From Desulfovibrio cuneatus DSM 11391 (lineage in GTDB: Bacteria; Desulfobacterota; Desulfovibrionia; Desulfovibrionales; Desulfovibrionaceae): a stretch of DNA of 64,000 bases. The stretch lies in the NCBI RefSeq assembly GCF_000430005.1, contig NZ_AUCY01000011.1, forward strand, positions 62,001 to 126,000, in the 5' to 3' direction. Shown here piece by piece: positions 54,902 to 62,783 of this stretch (positions are counted from its first letter, which is position 1; the number at the start of each line of letters is the position of its first letter). The notes beneath the pieces were generated by a model. It saw only the letters and a list, made by a program, of their open reading frames with translations, searched no databases and had not been told where the DNA came from. The position numbers were made by a program, and so were the translations under genes.

Positions 54902-55174
54902 ATGAGCTATAAAAAAGCAAACGATGTATTGCCGCATGATTTGTTGCATGCGGTGCAGCAGTATATAGACGGCGAATATATTTATATTCCACGCAAGGCA
55001 GACAACAAGTTGCCGTGGGGTACATATACAGAGACAAAGAAGGATATTCAGGCAAGGAACAGGGAAATTCTAGCCAAACGTCTGGCTGGTAGCTCTGTTG
55101 TTGAATTGTCCGAGCAGTATTTTTTGTCCATAAAGGCTATATACAAAATACTTAGTACCGTTAAGAGCGGCTAA
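54902..55174 (+). CDS. CD3324-family DNA-binding-like protein
   Basis: A 90-residue protein beginning MSYKKANDVLPHDLLHAVQQ and containing DGEYIYIPRKADNKLPWG and a C-terminal helix-turn-helix-like segment (VVELSEQYFLSIKAIYKILS). This matches what I know of the CD3324 family, mostly found in Firmicutes. The ATG follows AGGAGGAGCTT. It is a probable small transcription factor, acquired horizontally (inference). A terminator follows. Confidence 0.8.
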   Translation: MSYKKANDVLPHDLLHAVQQYIDGEYIYIPRKADNKLPWGTYTETKKDIQARNREILAKRLAGSSVVELSEQYFLSIKAIYKILSTVKSG

Positions 55175-55179
55175 TCTGC

Positions 55180-55215
55180 AAGCGCCCTGATAGATATCTG
55201 GGCGCTTTCTTTTTT
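55180..55215 (+). terminator. Terminator after the CD3324-like gene
   Basis: AAGCGCCC pairs with GGGCGCTT around TGATAGATATCT, followed by TTCTTTTTTC. Confidence 0.85.
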
Positions 55216-55320
55216 CTGAAAATAGAAGTGGAATGTATAATGCTTACAGTTCTAGTATAGTGTGCGATGCACTTATTCGTCATGGCTGAAAAAAATGACA
55301 GTGAACTCAAAGGAGCATCT

Positions 55321-55887
55321 ATGCCACTCAATATCACTATCCGAAGCACAACAGTTGACGATCTTGTCACTATTACGGATGTGCACACCCTAGGCTTCGG
55401 CTATGAAAAGGAAGCCCGTCTTACCGCTGCGCTGCTCGCAGACGCAACCGCCACCCCCACCGTCTCATTGCTCGCTCTGCATGATGGAGCACCCGTGGGG
55501 CACATCCTCTTTACCCGTGTCCGTCTGAACGGCAGAGATGACCCACTATTGCATATTCTGGCTCCTTTGGCTGTCACGCCGGAATATCAACGGAAAGGAG
55601 TGGGCGGCGCTTTGATCCGAAATGGAATCGAAAAACTTCGCAGCATGGGCTCTAAGCTCGTTTTTGTGCTGGGACACAAAGAATATTACCCTCGCCACGG
55701 TTTTACACTGCACGCGTTACGCCATGGCTATCAGCCACCATATCCAATTCCTGAAGAGAATAGCGCTTACTGGATGTTTCAGCCTCTTACTCCCGAAGCC
55801 GTAAATATTGAAACAGGAATACTCCAATGCGCTGATGCTCTGCACCACCCCGCCCATTGGCGCGACGACGGTGGTGCAGAAATATGA
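55321..55887 (+). CDS. GNAT-family N-acetyltransferase
   Basis: A 188-residue acetyl-CoA-dependent acyltransferase. The CoA-binding block is LAVTPEYQRKGVGGALIRNG (about residues 83-102; Q/RxxGxG/A), with VGHILFTRV as the preceding strand and GHKEYYPRHGF as the C-terminal motif seen in the YhbS-like subgroup. The start is ATG 55321, after AAAGGAGCATCT. Substrate unknown. It is flanked by other accessory genes. Confidence 0.9.
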   Translation: MPLNITIRSTTVDDLVTITDVHTLGFGYEKEARLTAALLADATATPTVSLLALHDGAPVGHILFTRVRLNGRDDPLLHILAPLAVTPEYQRKGVGGALIRNGIEKLRSMGSKLVFVLGHKEYYPRHGFTLHALRHGYQPPYPIPEENSAYWMFQPLTPEAVNIETGILQCADALHHPAHWRDDGGAEI

Positions 55888-56025
55888 CTGCGCCTGTTCT
55901 TTTTCCTTACACAGGTATGCGAGTGCTTCTAGAATAGACTGGTTTTACAAGTTTCCCCAGAATATTGAGGAGCAATGAAGCCAGTGGCAAATTTATTACA
56001 CAATTTAGAAAAAAGGAGTTTTCCA

Positions 56026-56772
56026 GTGGATATCCCACGTATTTACAACATTACCGAAAGTGCTCACCGCATCCACAACCCGTTTACGCCAGAAAAGTAC
56101 GCTACGCTCGGCAGGGTATTGCGCCTGAAGCCAGAAACTCGCGTGCTTGACCTTGGCAGCGGTTCCGGCGAGATGCTATGCACCTGGGCTCGCGATTACA
56201 AAATCACTGGCACTGGCATTGATATGAGCCAATTATTCTCCGAGCAAGCGATACTTCGTGCTCAAGATCTGGGAGTTGCCGACCAGGTAAACTTTATCCA
56301 TGGAGACGCTGCTGGTTATGTCGCCGTTGAAAAGGTTGGCGTAGCTGCCTGCGTTGGGGCAACATGGATTGGTGGCGGAGTGGCCGGGACCATCGAACTA
56401 CTGGCAAAAAGCCTCAGCCCGGAGGGCATCATCCTCATTGGCGAGCCTTACTGGCTACAGTTGCCACCATCAGAAGACGTTGCCAAGGGATGCTGCGCCA
56501 ATTCTATTTCCGATTTTCTTGTGCTTCCGGAGCTTATCGCGTCTTTCGGCGACCTCGGCTACGACGTTGTGGAAATGGTTCTGGCAGATCAGGAAGGCTG
56601 GGACAGATACGAGGCGGCCAAGTGGCTCACCATGCGTAACTGGCTCAAAGAGAATCCTGACGACGATTTTGCGAAAGAAGTTCGTGCGCAACTAACCTCA
56701 GAACCAAAACGCTACGCCACGTATACGCGTGCATACCTTGGATGGGGCGTGTTCGCGCTGATGGCGCGGTGA
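56026..56772 (+). CDS. SAM-dependent methyltransferase
   Basis: A 248-residue class I methyltransferase. Motif I is VLDLGSGSGEML (about residue 42), preceded by SAHRIHNPFTPEKYATLGRV, followed by GTGIDMSQLFSEQA and NFIHGDAAGYVAVEK. CVGATWIGGGVAGTIELLAK and ILIGEPYW fit small-molecule methyltransferases. The best start is GTG 56026 seven bases after AAAAGGAG; an in-frame ATG lies 17 codons upstream. The substrate is unknown. Confidence 0.85.
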   Translation: MDIPRIYNITESAHRIHNPFTPEKYATLGRVLRLKPETRVLDLGSGSGEMLCTWARDYKITGTGIDMSQLFSEQAILRAQDLGVADQVNFIHGDAAGYVAVEKVGVAACVGATWIGGGVAGTIELLAKSLSPEGIILIGEPYWLQLPPSEDVAKGCCANSISDFLVLPELIASFGDLGYDVVEMVLADQEGWDRYEAAKWLTMRNWLKENPDDDFAKEVRAQLTSEPKRYATYTRAYLGWGVFALMAR

Positions 56773-56885
56773 GAGCAAGTAGTGACAGCGGCGGAGCAAA
56801 AGAGGGGAAATACGTGCTGTATGGGGCATGAGTAATGGAGGAGTTTTTAAGGAAATGGAATTCTTAACGAATAAGTGGTGCTCAC

Positions 56886-56938
56886 TTGACATTTGTAAGT
56901 ATACTTACTATATGTACACTTACTATATGTACACTTAC
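56886..56938 (+). promoter_or_regulatory. Probable MarR operator/promoter region
   Basis: TTGACA at 56886 could be a -35 box. A perfect palindrome GTAAGTATACTTAC (56895-56908) and two direct copies of TATATGTACACTTAC (56909-56923 and 56924-56938) follow it, consistent with autoregulation of the marR gene that starts at 56990. Confidence 0.65.
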
Positions 56939-56989
56939 GTTATGGATGCTTGGCATCGGCTTCTCATTTGGTAAACACGGCGAGGTGAC

Positions 56990-57454
56990 ATGGGTTTTTC
57001 TTCAAAATATACACCAAACGCAGACGCGTCTTTAGGGTTTGCCTTTATCAGAGCATATAACCTTTGGCATGCCGAGATAAAACGCAGCTTGCTTCCCCAT
57101 GGCATAACGCACCCGCAGTTTGTTTTTCTCGCGTGCACGGGCTTTTTGTTACAGAAGGAAGAGCCTGTGACCCAGGCCATGATTGCGGGTTTTTCTGACA
57201 TGGATGCCATGACTGTTTCCCAAGTAGCAACTCTTCTTGAAAGAAAACACTTCATTGAAAGGAAGCCGCACCCCACAGACACAAGGGCAAAGTCGATCCG
57301 CTTGACGGAAAAAGGAAGCAAGGTGCTGCAAAAGACCCTGCCCATTGTTGAAAACGTTGATCAAACGTTTTTTTCCCCATTAGGGAAGCGCCAAAAGCTT
57401 CTCTTGCAAATGCTCCTGGAACTGACAACACTTTCTGACACAGCACAATTATAA
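56990..57454 (+). CDS. MarR-family transcriptional regulator
   Basis: A 154-residue winged-helix dimer. Recognition helix MDAMTVSQVATLLERKHFIE (about residues 71-90) and wing RKPHPTDTRAKSIRLTEKG (about 91-109) are the family's signatures, with a conserved DxR in the wing. It is followed 11 bases later by an SRPBCC-fold protein it probably regulates. Strong operator-like repeats lie upstream. The inducer is unknown, but MarR/SRPBCC pairs often respond to hydrophobic compounds (inference). Confidence 0.9.
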   Translation: MGFSSKYTPNADASLGFAFIRAYNLWHAEIKRSLLPHGITHPQFVFLACTGFLLQKEEPVTQAMIAGFSDMDAMTVSQVATLLERKHFIERKPHPTDTRAKSIRLTEKGSKVLQKTLPIVENVDQTFFSPLGKRQKLLLQMLLELTTLSDTAQL

Positions 57455-57464
57455 AGGATGATAT

Positions 57465-57875
57465 ATGTTTTACTGGTCATGCGAAGCAACAGCAACGACA
57501 ACTGCCACACCAGAACAAATATGGAATTTGTGGACAAACCTGGACTCCTGGCCACAATGGGACACCGACGTGGCTTGGGCGAAACTTGAAACCTCATTTG
57601 TGCAAGGTGCATACTTCCGCATGAAGCCAACAAATGGTCCGGCAATGCGCTGTTTGTTGCAGGAAGTGACCCATTTGCATTCGTTCAGCACGCTTTCCCG
57701 GCTACCACTGACAAAGGTGTCCTTTACACATGTCTTTTCAGAAGGCACCCTTTGCCATAAGGTTGAAATGCGGGGCTGGCTTACACCGCTATTCAAACAA
57801 TTGTTTGGCTATAAGATAGAGAAGGAACTGTCTTCGGTTGTCAGGAGCCTGGCTGTACTGGCTGAAGGCTCATAA
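57465..57875 (+). CDS. SRPBCC-family (polyketide cyclase/START-like) protein
   Basis: A 136-residue protein with a hydrophobic ligand-binding fold: ATPEQIWNLWTNLDSWPQWD at the N-terminus and a long C-terminal helix (FKQLFGYKIEKELSSVVRSL). It is 11 bases downstream of marR with its own RBS (AAAGGATGAT). Probably co-transcribed. Function unknown; lipid-like or aromatic ligand binding is inferred from fold. Confidence 0.8.
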   Translation: MFYWSCEATATTTATPEQIWNLWTNLDSWPQWDTDVAWAKLETSFVQGAYFRMKPTNGPAMRCLLQEVTHLHSFSTLSRLPLTKVSFTHVFSEGTLCHKVEMRGWLTPLFKQLFGYKIEKELSSVVRSLAVLAEGS

Positions 57876-57889
57876 ATGTATTTGGGTCA

Positions 57890-58195
57890 TGACTATCATG
57901 GCGCAACTTTCTGGTATTGACAGGTAGTTTTAAGTAGTTAATAGTCCTACAGAGAGGTTTAAGCCATGCAACAACATAGAGCAACAACACCTGCTTCTGT
58001 AAAACTCCCCAACCCTTTGCGCGAGCGGATCAAAAATCTTGCCGATGCCAGGAATTAATCCGCACACGCCATTATGCTGCAAGCCATAGAAAATTATGTT
58101 GAGCGGGAAGAGAAACGTGAAGCACTTTGAGACTACAGGAGAAATCTCTCTGTCTTCTCTTTTGTCCATTGCTATGGTCCTTAACGACCTTGAGG
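57890..58195 (+). pseudogene. Chimeric remnant of parD-like antitoxin joined to hipB-like fragment
   Basis: From about 57890 the sequence matches 62115-62350 (promoter TTGACAGGTAGTTTTAAG and antitoxin start at 57966), but codon CAA has become TAA (GGAATTAATCCGCAC at about 58055), so the antitoxin is truncated. After GAGAAACGTGAAGCACTT it jumps to sequence matching the hipB gene (GAGACTACAGGAGAAATC, near 63103) and ends in its middle. So it is a deletion derivative of the 62-63 kb locus, not functional. Confidence 0.85.
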
Positions 58196-58207
58196 CCTTC
58201 ACTAAAA

Positions 58208-58576
58208 TTAATGAACTGATGTGACTGCCTGGAGCGCTTTTTCCAATGCCTCCCACGATTCTGCAACCTCTCCAGCCTTGCGGCAGATGTATTTGCCGAA
58301 CAACTGGACAAGTGGACGAATAAACCGGGGACGGTGAAACTGATAACATACCCGCAAAATTTCTTGACGCGAAAATGGTTCCTGCCTGCCCTTGTTGGTC
58401 ACGCGCAGCAAGGACATTCCGGGAGCGACTATCTCAAAATAAGCACGCTTTATTTCGCCATTAACGGTGAATTGTTCTGCGGCTAGCAACGCCGCCACAC
58501 TTTCAGCGGAAGCATGTTCAAAAAGCATGGATAGGTTTATCCAGAGATTCTGTTCTCTTTCGGTGACTCTGTTCAA
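58208..58576 (-). CDS. Unknown protein
   Basis: A 122-residue, mostly helical soluble protein (VTEREQNLWINLSMLFEHAS at the start, KAGEVAESWEALEKALQAV at the end) with a middle beta segment (NGEIKRAYFEIVAPGMSLLR). No known motif. It lies 45 bases downstream of a CPBP protease gene on the same strand and may be the last gene of the tetR-mipA-CPBP cluster. Its end borders the chimeric remnant. The real extent is uncertain. Confidence 0.55.
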   Translation of the reverse strand: MNRVTEREQNLWINLSMLFEHASAESVAALLAAEQFTVNGEIKRAYFEIVAPGMSLLRVTNKGRQEPFSRQEILRVCYQFHRPRFIRPLVQLFGKYICRKAGEVAESWEALEKALQAVTSVH

Positions 58577-58621
58577 AGCGGTTCTCCTTGCAATGGCCGG
58601 ATTCCGGCGTTGCGTTTGTCA

Positions 58622-59443
58622 TCAAGCGAGTGTCGGTCTTGTCGCGAAGAAAAAATCTGTATCTTTCCAAATAATGACAGCTGCGACAGCGGTGCATACC
58701 ACTGTGACCAGACACTTTGTCTCATTTGTCACCATAAAAAGTTCAGACGAGAGCACGGCTGACACATGAAAGATGATGGCCAGCGGGATACTTCTGTCGT
58801 TTCTGAAATACAACCAGTTGGTGATGATCGTCAGCGGCACAACGCTGACGAAGAAATTGAATGCAAACAAAGGATTTTCGGCAAACAGGCGGTAGTGGTA
58901 GTACCCCTTGATGAAAAACAACGGCAGATGCCACAGCGACCAGAGAATGCCGAAAAGTATGGCTGAGTTGAAAATGTTGCCGCACTTGTGTTGCAGGCTG
59001 TCTATGCCGTAACTGCTCCAACCAAGTTCCTCGATTGCTGGCGCGAGAAAAATGATAATAAGACTGAAAAGTGGGCTGCCTTCCATCACTCCAATGGAAG
59101 GAGACAATCGTAACTGGCTGAGTGACTGCCCTATAAGCGGAGAGAGTAAAATGGCAACTACTATGACAGCGGGAACCAGCAAAACAGCCACCAGCCAGAA
59201 ACGTAGGGGAGTGTGACAAAATCGGAACATCCTCTGCCGGATGTCCTGCCGCAATATGCCAGGACCTGAAAAGAAAAACGCAGCGACAGCAGGCCCAAAC
59301 AGGCCGAGCAGCATCAAAACGCCAATCATCACTTCACCGTTTTGCCGGTGGCTATAGTAAGCGGCGCTAAACCAGAAGCACCAACTTAAGGCAAATGCAC
59401 AGGTAAAAAAGCCAACTGGCCTGTATACAACATGTTTGGACAT
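58622..59443 (-). CDS. CPBP-family intramembrane metalloprotease
   Basis: A membrane-embedded glutamic/metal endopeptidase homologue of 273 residues (from ATG 59443) with about eight helices. Motifs are APAIEELGWSSYGIDSLQ (EExxxR-like motif 1, with W at the usual place), LWSLWHLPLFF (motif 2) and FHVSAVL (motif 3). I use the second of two identical MSKHVVYR starts; the upstream copy (59509) comes from a 66-base duplication and would add 22 residues. It is downstream of a MipA-like gene. Substrate unknown. Confidence 0.85.
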   Translation of the reverse strand: MSKHVVYRPVGFFTCAFALSWCFWFSAAYYSHRQNGEVMIGVLMLLGLFGPAVAAFFFSGPGILRQDIRQRMFRFCHTPLRFWLVAVLLVPAVIVVAILLSPLIGQSLSQLRLSPSIGVMEGSPLFSLIIIFLAPAIEELGWSSYGIDSLQHKCGNIFNSAILFGILWSLWHLPLFFIKGYYHYRLFAENPLFAFNFFVSVVPLTIITNWLYFRNDRSIPLAIIFHVSAVLSSELFMVTNETKCLVTVVCTAVAAVIIWKDTDFFFATRPTLA

Positions 59444-59521
59444 ACTTTCCTTCTTGCGCGAAGCACGGGGGTTTACTTCCAAAAGCCTGTATACAACATG
59501 TTTGGACATACTTTCCTTCTT
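59419..59521. repeat. Direct duplication of the CPBP translation start
   Basis: A 37-base segment (GCCTGTATACAACATGTTTG, then GACATACTTTCCTTCTT) occurs at 59419 and again at 59485, 66 bases apart. It contains the ribosome-binding site AAGGAAAG and the first codons of the CPBP gene, so the gene has two tandem, in-frame starts. Confidence 0.85.
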
Positions 59522-59571
59522 TGTGGCGTGTAATTCACCGTTATTACTAGAGAAAAAAAAGAAACACCGAA

Positions 59572-60366
59572 TTAGTAGCTCCAGGAGAGTGATATGCCCG
59601 TGGTGCTTTGGTCGGCGGACCCTTTTTTTACCAGTGGAGAATCAGCGGCAGGCCCAGTGAGTCTTTTGTATTCATAAAAGACGCCCAGGTTGTAATACTC
59701 AAAAAAGGTATAGTTTAATGCGGGTTTGATGCTGACGTGTTTGATACCGCCGTCGGGGCTGTAACGGTCATATCCTGAACGCTGGCTTTGTTTCCCGGTA
59801 ATGCCGAAAAACTGTTTGTTATACTCGGAGTCGGCAAACTGGGCCGAAGCCTGCAGTGCAAAGGAAAGGTTTGTGATAAGAGGCTGGTTGTATGTCAGGC
59901 TCACATCGGCAGTAAACCCCTTGGCATCGCCCAGGTCGTGCAGCGCTGTTACCTCTGCCCCCAGGCGTTGGTGGAATTGCCAGTTAAAAAACGCGCCAGC
60001 TTCAACGCCGCCATCGACATCGCCCAATCCTTTGAGAAGGTCACTGGCGTTCTCTTTGCGCCCAAATCGATAGGTAAGTACCGGACCCGCAGTGATCGTT
60101 GGAGTAGAGATGATGTTAACTCCAGCGCCTTTCAGCGTGGAGATGAAGAAGTATTTGTTGCTGTATTCAATCAGGGGAAAGGGCATGACCTTATAGGAAT
60201 CCGCACCTTCGAACTCTGGCATGACAATGCCAGCAGCTCCTATGGAAATGTGGTGGTCAAGCCCGTCACTGGAGGAGGTGTTTTCTTGCGCGTGGACTGG
60301 TGCCGTAAACAGGAGAAATAACAAAAAAGAAGAAAAGAACGGTCGAAATAATGTAAAACACTTCAC
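59572..60366 (-). CDS. MipA/OmpV-family outer-membrane protein
   Basis: A 264-residue beta-barrel protein. Start GTG 60366 (VKCFTLFRPF) after AAAGAGG gives a good signal peptide ending near VHAQEN; a 40-codon-longer ORF overlaps the tetR gene and is less likely. The barrel has SIGAAGIVMPEFEGADSYKV near the N-terminus and ends in GISLSWSY with a C-terminal aromatic residue. MipA-like proteins act as cell-wall scaffold partners or porins. It lies 22 bases after tetR, so it is likely controlled by it. Confidence 0.85.
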   Translation of the reverse strand: MKCFTLFRPFFSSFLLFLLFTAPVHAQENTSSSDGLDHHISIGAAGIVMPEFEGADSYKVMPFPLIEYSNKYFFISTLKGAGVNIISTPTITAGPVLTYRFGRKENASDLLKGLGDVDGGVEAGAFFNWQFHQRLGAEVTALHDLGDAKGFTADVSLTYNQPLITNLSFALQASAQFADSEYNKQFFGITGKQSQRSGYDRYSPDGGIKHVSIKPALNYTFFEYYNLGVFYEYKRLTGPAADSPLVKKGSADQSTTGISLSWSY

Positions 60367-60388
60367 AATAGCCTCTTTAGCTGGAATA

Positions 60389-61045
60389 TTACCTGTTGAC
60401 ACCTCCTTTACGCTGCAGTTGCTCTTCATACCGTGCATGAATGTAGCTGAAGCTGCCCTTTTCAACACCAAGGAGGGTTTCCGCAATTATTGAGAATGCC
60501 TTTGCTTTTTCCAGAAGTTCCTCTGGTTGCCAGGGAAATATCGTTTCATCCAGCAAGAACTCCGAAGCGGCAAGCAAAAACTCCACTTTTTCTTGTGGTT
60601 GCTCTGTTTTGAATGTTCCTTCACGTACTCCTTGCTGTACAATTTCCGTCATAATCGGTGAAAGCCGCAGCACAGAAGCTACCATGCTCTTTTGGTGCAT
60701 TTCCGCATTGTTTACCTGATGCGATTCGGCAACCATCTTGTCTTTATGTGATGTATCGCGCCCTTCACCGGTGATAAGGCGGTACATTTTTTCATGCGCT
60801 GTCAAGCTTGCGTTATCAGCAATAGCTTTTGCCGATGCAATTTCCTTGTTGATTAATCTGTCAACAATGGCGTCCATAACCTCTTCTTTGGACTTGAAGT
60901 AGTGGTAGAACGTTCCCTTTGCTACGTTAACGGCCTCGATAATGTCGTTAATGGTGGTCTTGTTGTATCCTTTGCTGGCAAACAACGATTCAGCGGTATC
61001 AAGAAACTCATTCAGCCGCTCACCGTGTTCTTTAACGATACGCAT
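60389..61045 (-). CDS. TetR-family transcriptional regulator
   Basis: A 218-residue repressor. HTH residues 22-48 (NKTTINDIIEAVNVAKGTFY, HYFKSKEEVMDAIVDRLIN) are typical. The rest is the helical ligand domain. Start ATG 61045 (MRIVKEHG) after GAGGTATGT. The gene is first in a minus-strand group with mipA and CPBP genes. A palindrome over its promoter suggests self-repression. Confidence 0.9.
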   Translation of the reverse strand: MRIVKEHGERLNEFLDTAESLFASKGYNKTTINDIIEAVNVAKGTFYHYFKSKEEVMDAIVDRLINKEIASAKAIADNASLTAHEKMYRLITGEGRDTSHKDKMVAESHQVNNAEMHQKSMVASVLRLSPIMTEIVQQGVREGTFKTEQPQEKVEFLLAASEFLLDETIFPWQPEELLEKAKAFSIIAETLLGVEKGSFSYIHARYEEQLQRKGGVNR

Positions 61046-61064
61046 ACATACCTCACCACACCTC

Positions 61065-61112
61065 ACTGACCGACGGTCAGTCAGTAATAGCGCATTACAA
61101 ATTATGAGTCAA
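61065..61112 (-). promoter_or_regulatory. tetR promoter with overlapping operator
   Basis: On the minus strand, TTGACT (61112-61107) and TATTAC (61089-61084) are 17 bases apart. The palindrome ACTGACCG-A-CGGTCAGT (61065-61081) sits just downstream of the -10 box, the position of a typical TetR-family operator. Confidence 0.75.
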
Positions 61113-61203
61113 GTGACCCGTTATAAAAATGAAAGACTCAGAACACTTACTGCTCCTTGTGCATATTTCATCATAGTATGGCCCGTCTGTACATCCTGAA
61201 AAA

Positions 61204-61233
61204 GAGACTGCCCCGGTTATTCGGGGCAGCTAA
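61204..61233 (-). terminator. Terminator-like hairpin
   Basis: CTGCCCCGG-TTATT-CGGGGCAG is preceded (plus strand) by AAAAAGAGA. It is usable for the remnant gene ending at 61238. Confidence 0.7.
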
Positions 61234-61237
61234 TACT

Positions 61238-61370
61238 ATTTATTTCCTGATTTACCAGCACACTCAGGCCAGCCCGTGCAACCGCAAAAGTCATAGCCAC
61301 CTGTGCCGTTTTTGCTGGAGGATTCGAGAATAAGCAGTTTTGCACATATGACATTTCCTTGTGGAGGCCG
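61238..61370 (-). pseudogene. C-terminal remnant of a zinc-ribbon-type protein
   Basis: The minus-strand frame reads RPPQGNVICAKLLILESSSK, then NGTGGYDFCGCTGWPEC and a stop at 61238. The CxC/PEC wording resembles C-terminal topoisomerase-type zinc fingers. There is no start codon and the upstream frame is closed at 61371, so only the tail of a gene remains. A terminator follows. Confidence 0.55.
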
Positions 61371-61425
61371 TCATGCAGCGCTGGGTTGGGGCGTAAGGCC
61401 CGCAGGAATTTGCCGTAAACCGGAT

Positions 61426-61671
61426 TTATACTTTCATCTTGTGGGCAGTGATTATCGTATAGCTATGGGCATTCACGGTTATTCTGCAATCTCCTACCTC
61501 TGCATACCAGTTCTTCCCTTTTCTGGTGATAGAGCAATGAGGGGCACAAATGGCTTGCTTGCACCAATCAACAACATCCCATGTGTCTAAATGCAGGTTC
61601 GTTTTGATCCGCTCCATGCCCAGTTTGGTTGTGTGCAGTTTGTCTAGATGGAGAAGTAATTCATTTTTCAT
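61426..61671 (-). CDS. DUF3781-family protein
   Basis: An 81-residue protein beginning MKNELLLHLDKLHTTKLGME and containing DVVDWCKQAICAPHCSITRK and VNAHSYTIITAHK, which matches the DUF3781 family, found mainly in Firmicutes and human-gut bacteria. No function is known. Start ATG 61671 is preferred over the ATG 16 codons upstream. It is separate from the remnant at 61238. Confidence 0.8.
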   Translation of the reverse strand: MKNELLLHLDKLHTTKLGMERIKTNLHLDTWDVVDWCKQAICAPHCSITRKGKNWYAEVGDCRITVNAHSYTIITAHKMKV

Positions 61672-61795
61672 AAAAGCCACGCTGCTAAAATTCAATGTTT
61701 GGTTGGGTAGTATTACCATATTTATAGATGCAATGAAATCCTATTACATGGCAGACCTATTTCCCACCTTGGGAATGCAATTTTTCTCAAAAGAA

Positions 61796-61843
61796 AACTC
61801 CCATTTCGTTGTATGCCAAGGCATTTGAAACGAAATGGGAGTT
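61796..61843. terminator. Perfect 15-bp inverted repeat
   Basis: AACTCCCATTTCGTT at 61796-61810 is matched by AACGAAATGGGAGTT at 61829-61843. It stands next to the tRNA 3' end remnant and may be a bidirectional terminator of the vanished tRNA or of an element. Confidence 0.6.
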
Positions 61844-61858
61844 CTTGGAATCAATTTT

Positions 61859-61881
61859 TGGCGGAGAGGGTGGGATTCGAA
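61859..61881 (-). mobile_element. tRNA-Ser 3'-end remnant, probable attachment site
   Basis: On the minus strand it begins TTCGAATCCCACCCTCTCC and ends GCCA: half a T-arm plus the acceptor stem and CCA of a serine-type tRNA whose 5' part is absent. Such 3' ends are left as att sites when elements integrate into tRNA genes. The following 200 bases are AT-rich. No integrase is in the window. Confidence 0.7.
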
Positions 61882-62144
61882 ATATAAATATAATAATTTG
61901 AAATAATTAGTAAAAATATTTCATAATTTAAAAATCTTCTTTTTTGTACCCAAAAGTATACACAAAACTTTTGAGTGTGTGGTTTCGAATACCGTGGCAC
62001 AACGATTTTATGACTTTTCATTGTCCAAATAAATTTGTTACTGGACAGTGACGCCCATTTTGTCTTGAGGCAAGAAGAACGCATAACTCTCTGTTCTGCA
62101 ATGATAAATACAAATTTCGACTATCATGGTGCAACTTTCTGATG

Positions 62145-62172
62145 TTGACAGGTAGTTTTAAGTAGTTAATAG
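62145..62172 (+). promoter_or_regulatory. Promoter of the ParDE-like operon
   Basis: TTGACA (62145-62150) and TAATAG (62167-62172) are spaced 16 bases. The same sequence is preserved in the remnant at 57917. Confidence 0.7.
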
Positions 62173-62193
62173 TCCTACAGAGAGGTTTAAGCC

Positions 62194-62487
62194 ATGCAAC
62201 AACATATACCAACAACACCTGCTTCTGTAAAACTTCCCAACCCTTTGCGAGAGCGGATCAAGAATCTTGCCGACGCCAGGAATCAATCCGCACACGCCAT
62301 TATGCTGCAAGCCATAGAGAACTACGTCGAGCGGGAAGAGAAACGTGAAGCACTTCGCCAGGAAGCCAAGGCAGCACATGAGCATTATGTGCAAACTGGC
62401 CTGCATTTGACCAACGCAGAAGTTGTAGAATGGATGGATAAGATTATCCAGGGCGAAACGGTGCCCATGCCCAAATGCCATATCTAG
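62194..62487 (+). CDS. ParD/CopG-type antitoxin
   Basis: A 97-residue ribbon-helix-helix antitoxin. N-terminal SVKLPNPLRERIKNLADARN and QSAHAIMLQAIENYVERE form the DNA-binding and dimer module; the C-terminal HLTNAEVVEWMDKIIQG binds the toxin. It overlaps the toxin gene by 13 bases, as usual for such pairs. The ATG follows GAGAGG. A decayed copy exists at 57966. Confidence 0.85.
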   Translation: MQQHIPTTPASVKLPNPLRERIKNLADARNQSAHAIMLQAIENYVEREEKREALRQEAKAAHEHYVQTGLHLTNAEVVEWMDKIIQGETVPMPKCHI

Positions 62488-62783
62488 TCCATTGGACAAG
62501 CGATGCATCTGCCGGGCTGGAAAAGGCTTACCTGTTCCTGGCGGACAAAAGTGAAGAGGCGGCAGTCGGCGCAATCAAGGCCATTCGAGAAAAGGTGTTG
62601 CTCTTAGAGCAGTTCCCCAATGCTGGCCGTCCTGCGGATGATATGGAACCGGAATGCCGGGAACTGCTCGTTCCCTTTGGTGGTGCCGGATACGTGCTTG
62701 TTTACGAAGTGCTGGGCAACTCGGTTTACATTCTGGCGCTGAAGCATCAGAAAGAAGCCGGGTATTACGAAGCTGGCAGTTGA
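62475..62783 (+). CDS. ParE/RelE-type toxin
   Basis: A 102-residue protein of the ParE/RelE superfamily, which act on gyrase or mRNA. VHWTSDASAGLEKAYLFLAD, LLLEQFPNAGRPADDMEPEC and ILALKHQKEAGY are the family landmarks, with the C-terminal basic strand. Its partner is the preceding ribbon-helix-helix antitoxin. ParE rather than RelE is inferred from the FPNAGRPA block. Confidence 0.85.
   Translation: MPYLVHWTSDASAGLEKAYLFLADKSEEAAVGAIKAIREKVLLLEQFPNAGRPADDMEPECRELLVPFGGAGYVLVYEVLGNSVYILALKHQKEAGYYEAGS

Noticed and set aside
59572-60486. MipA-like protein starting at ATG 60486
   Set aside because: It would add 40 residues before a clear signal peptide and overlap tetR by about 98 bases; GTG 60366 has a good RBS.
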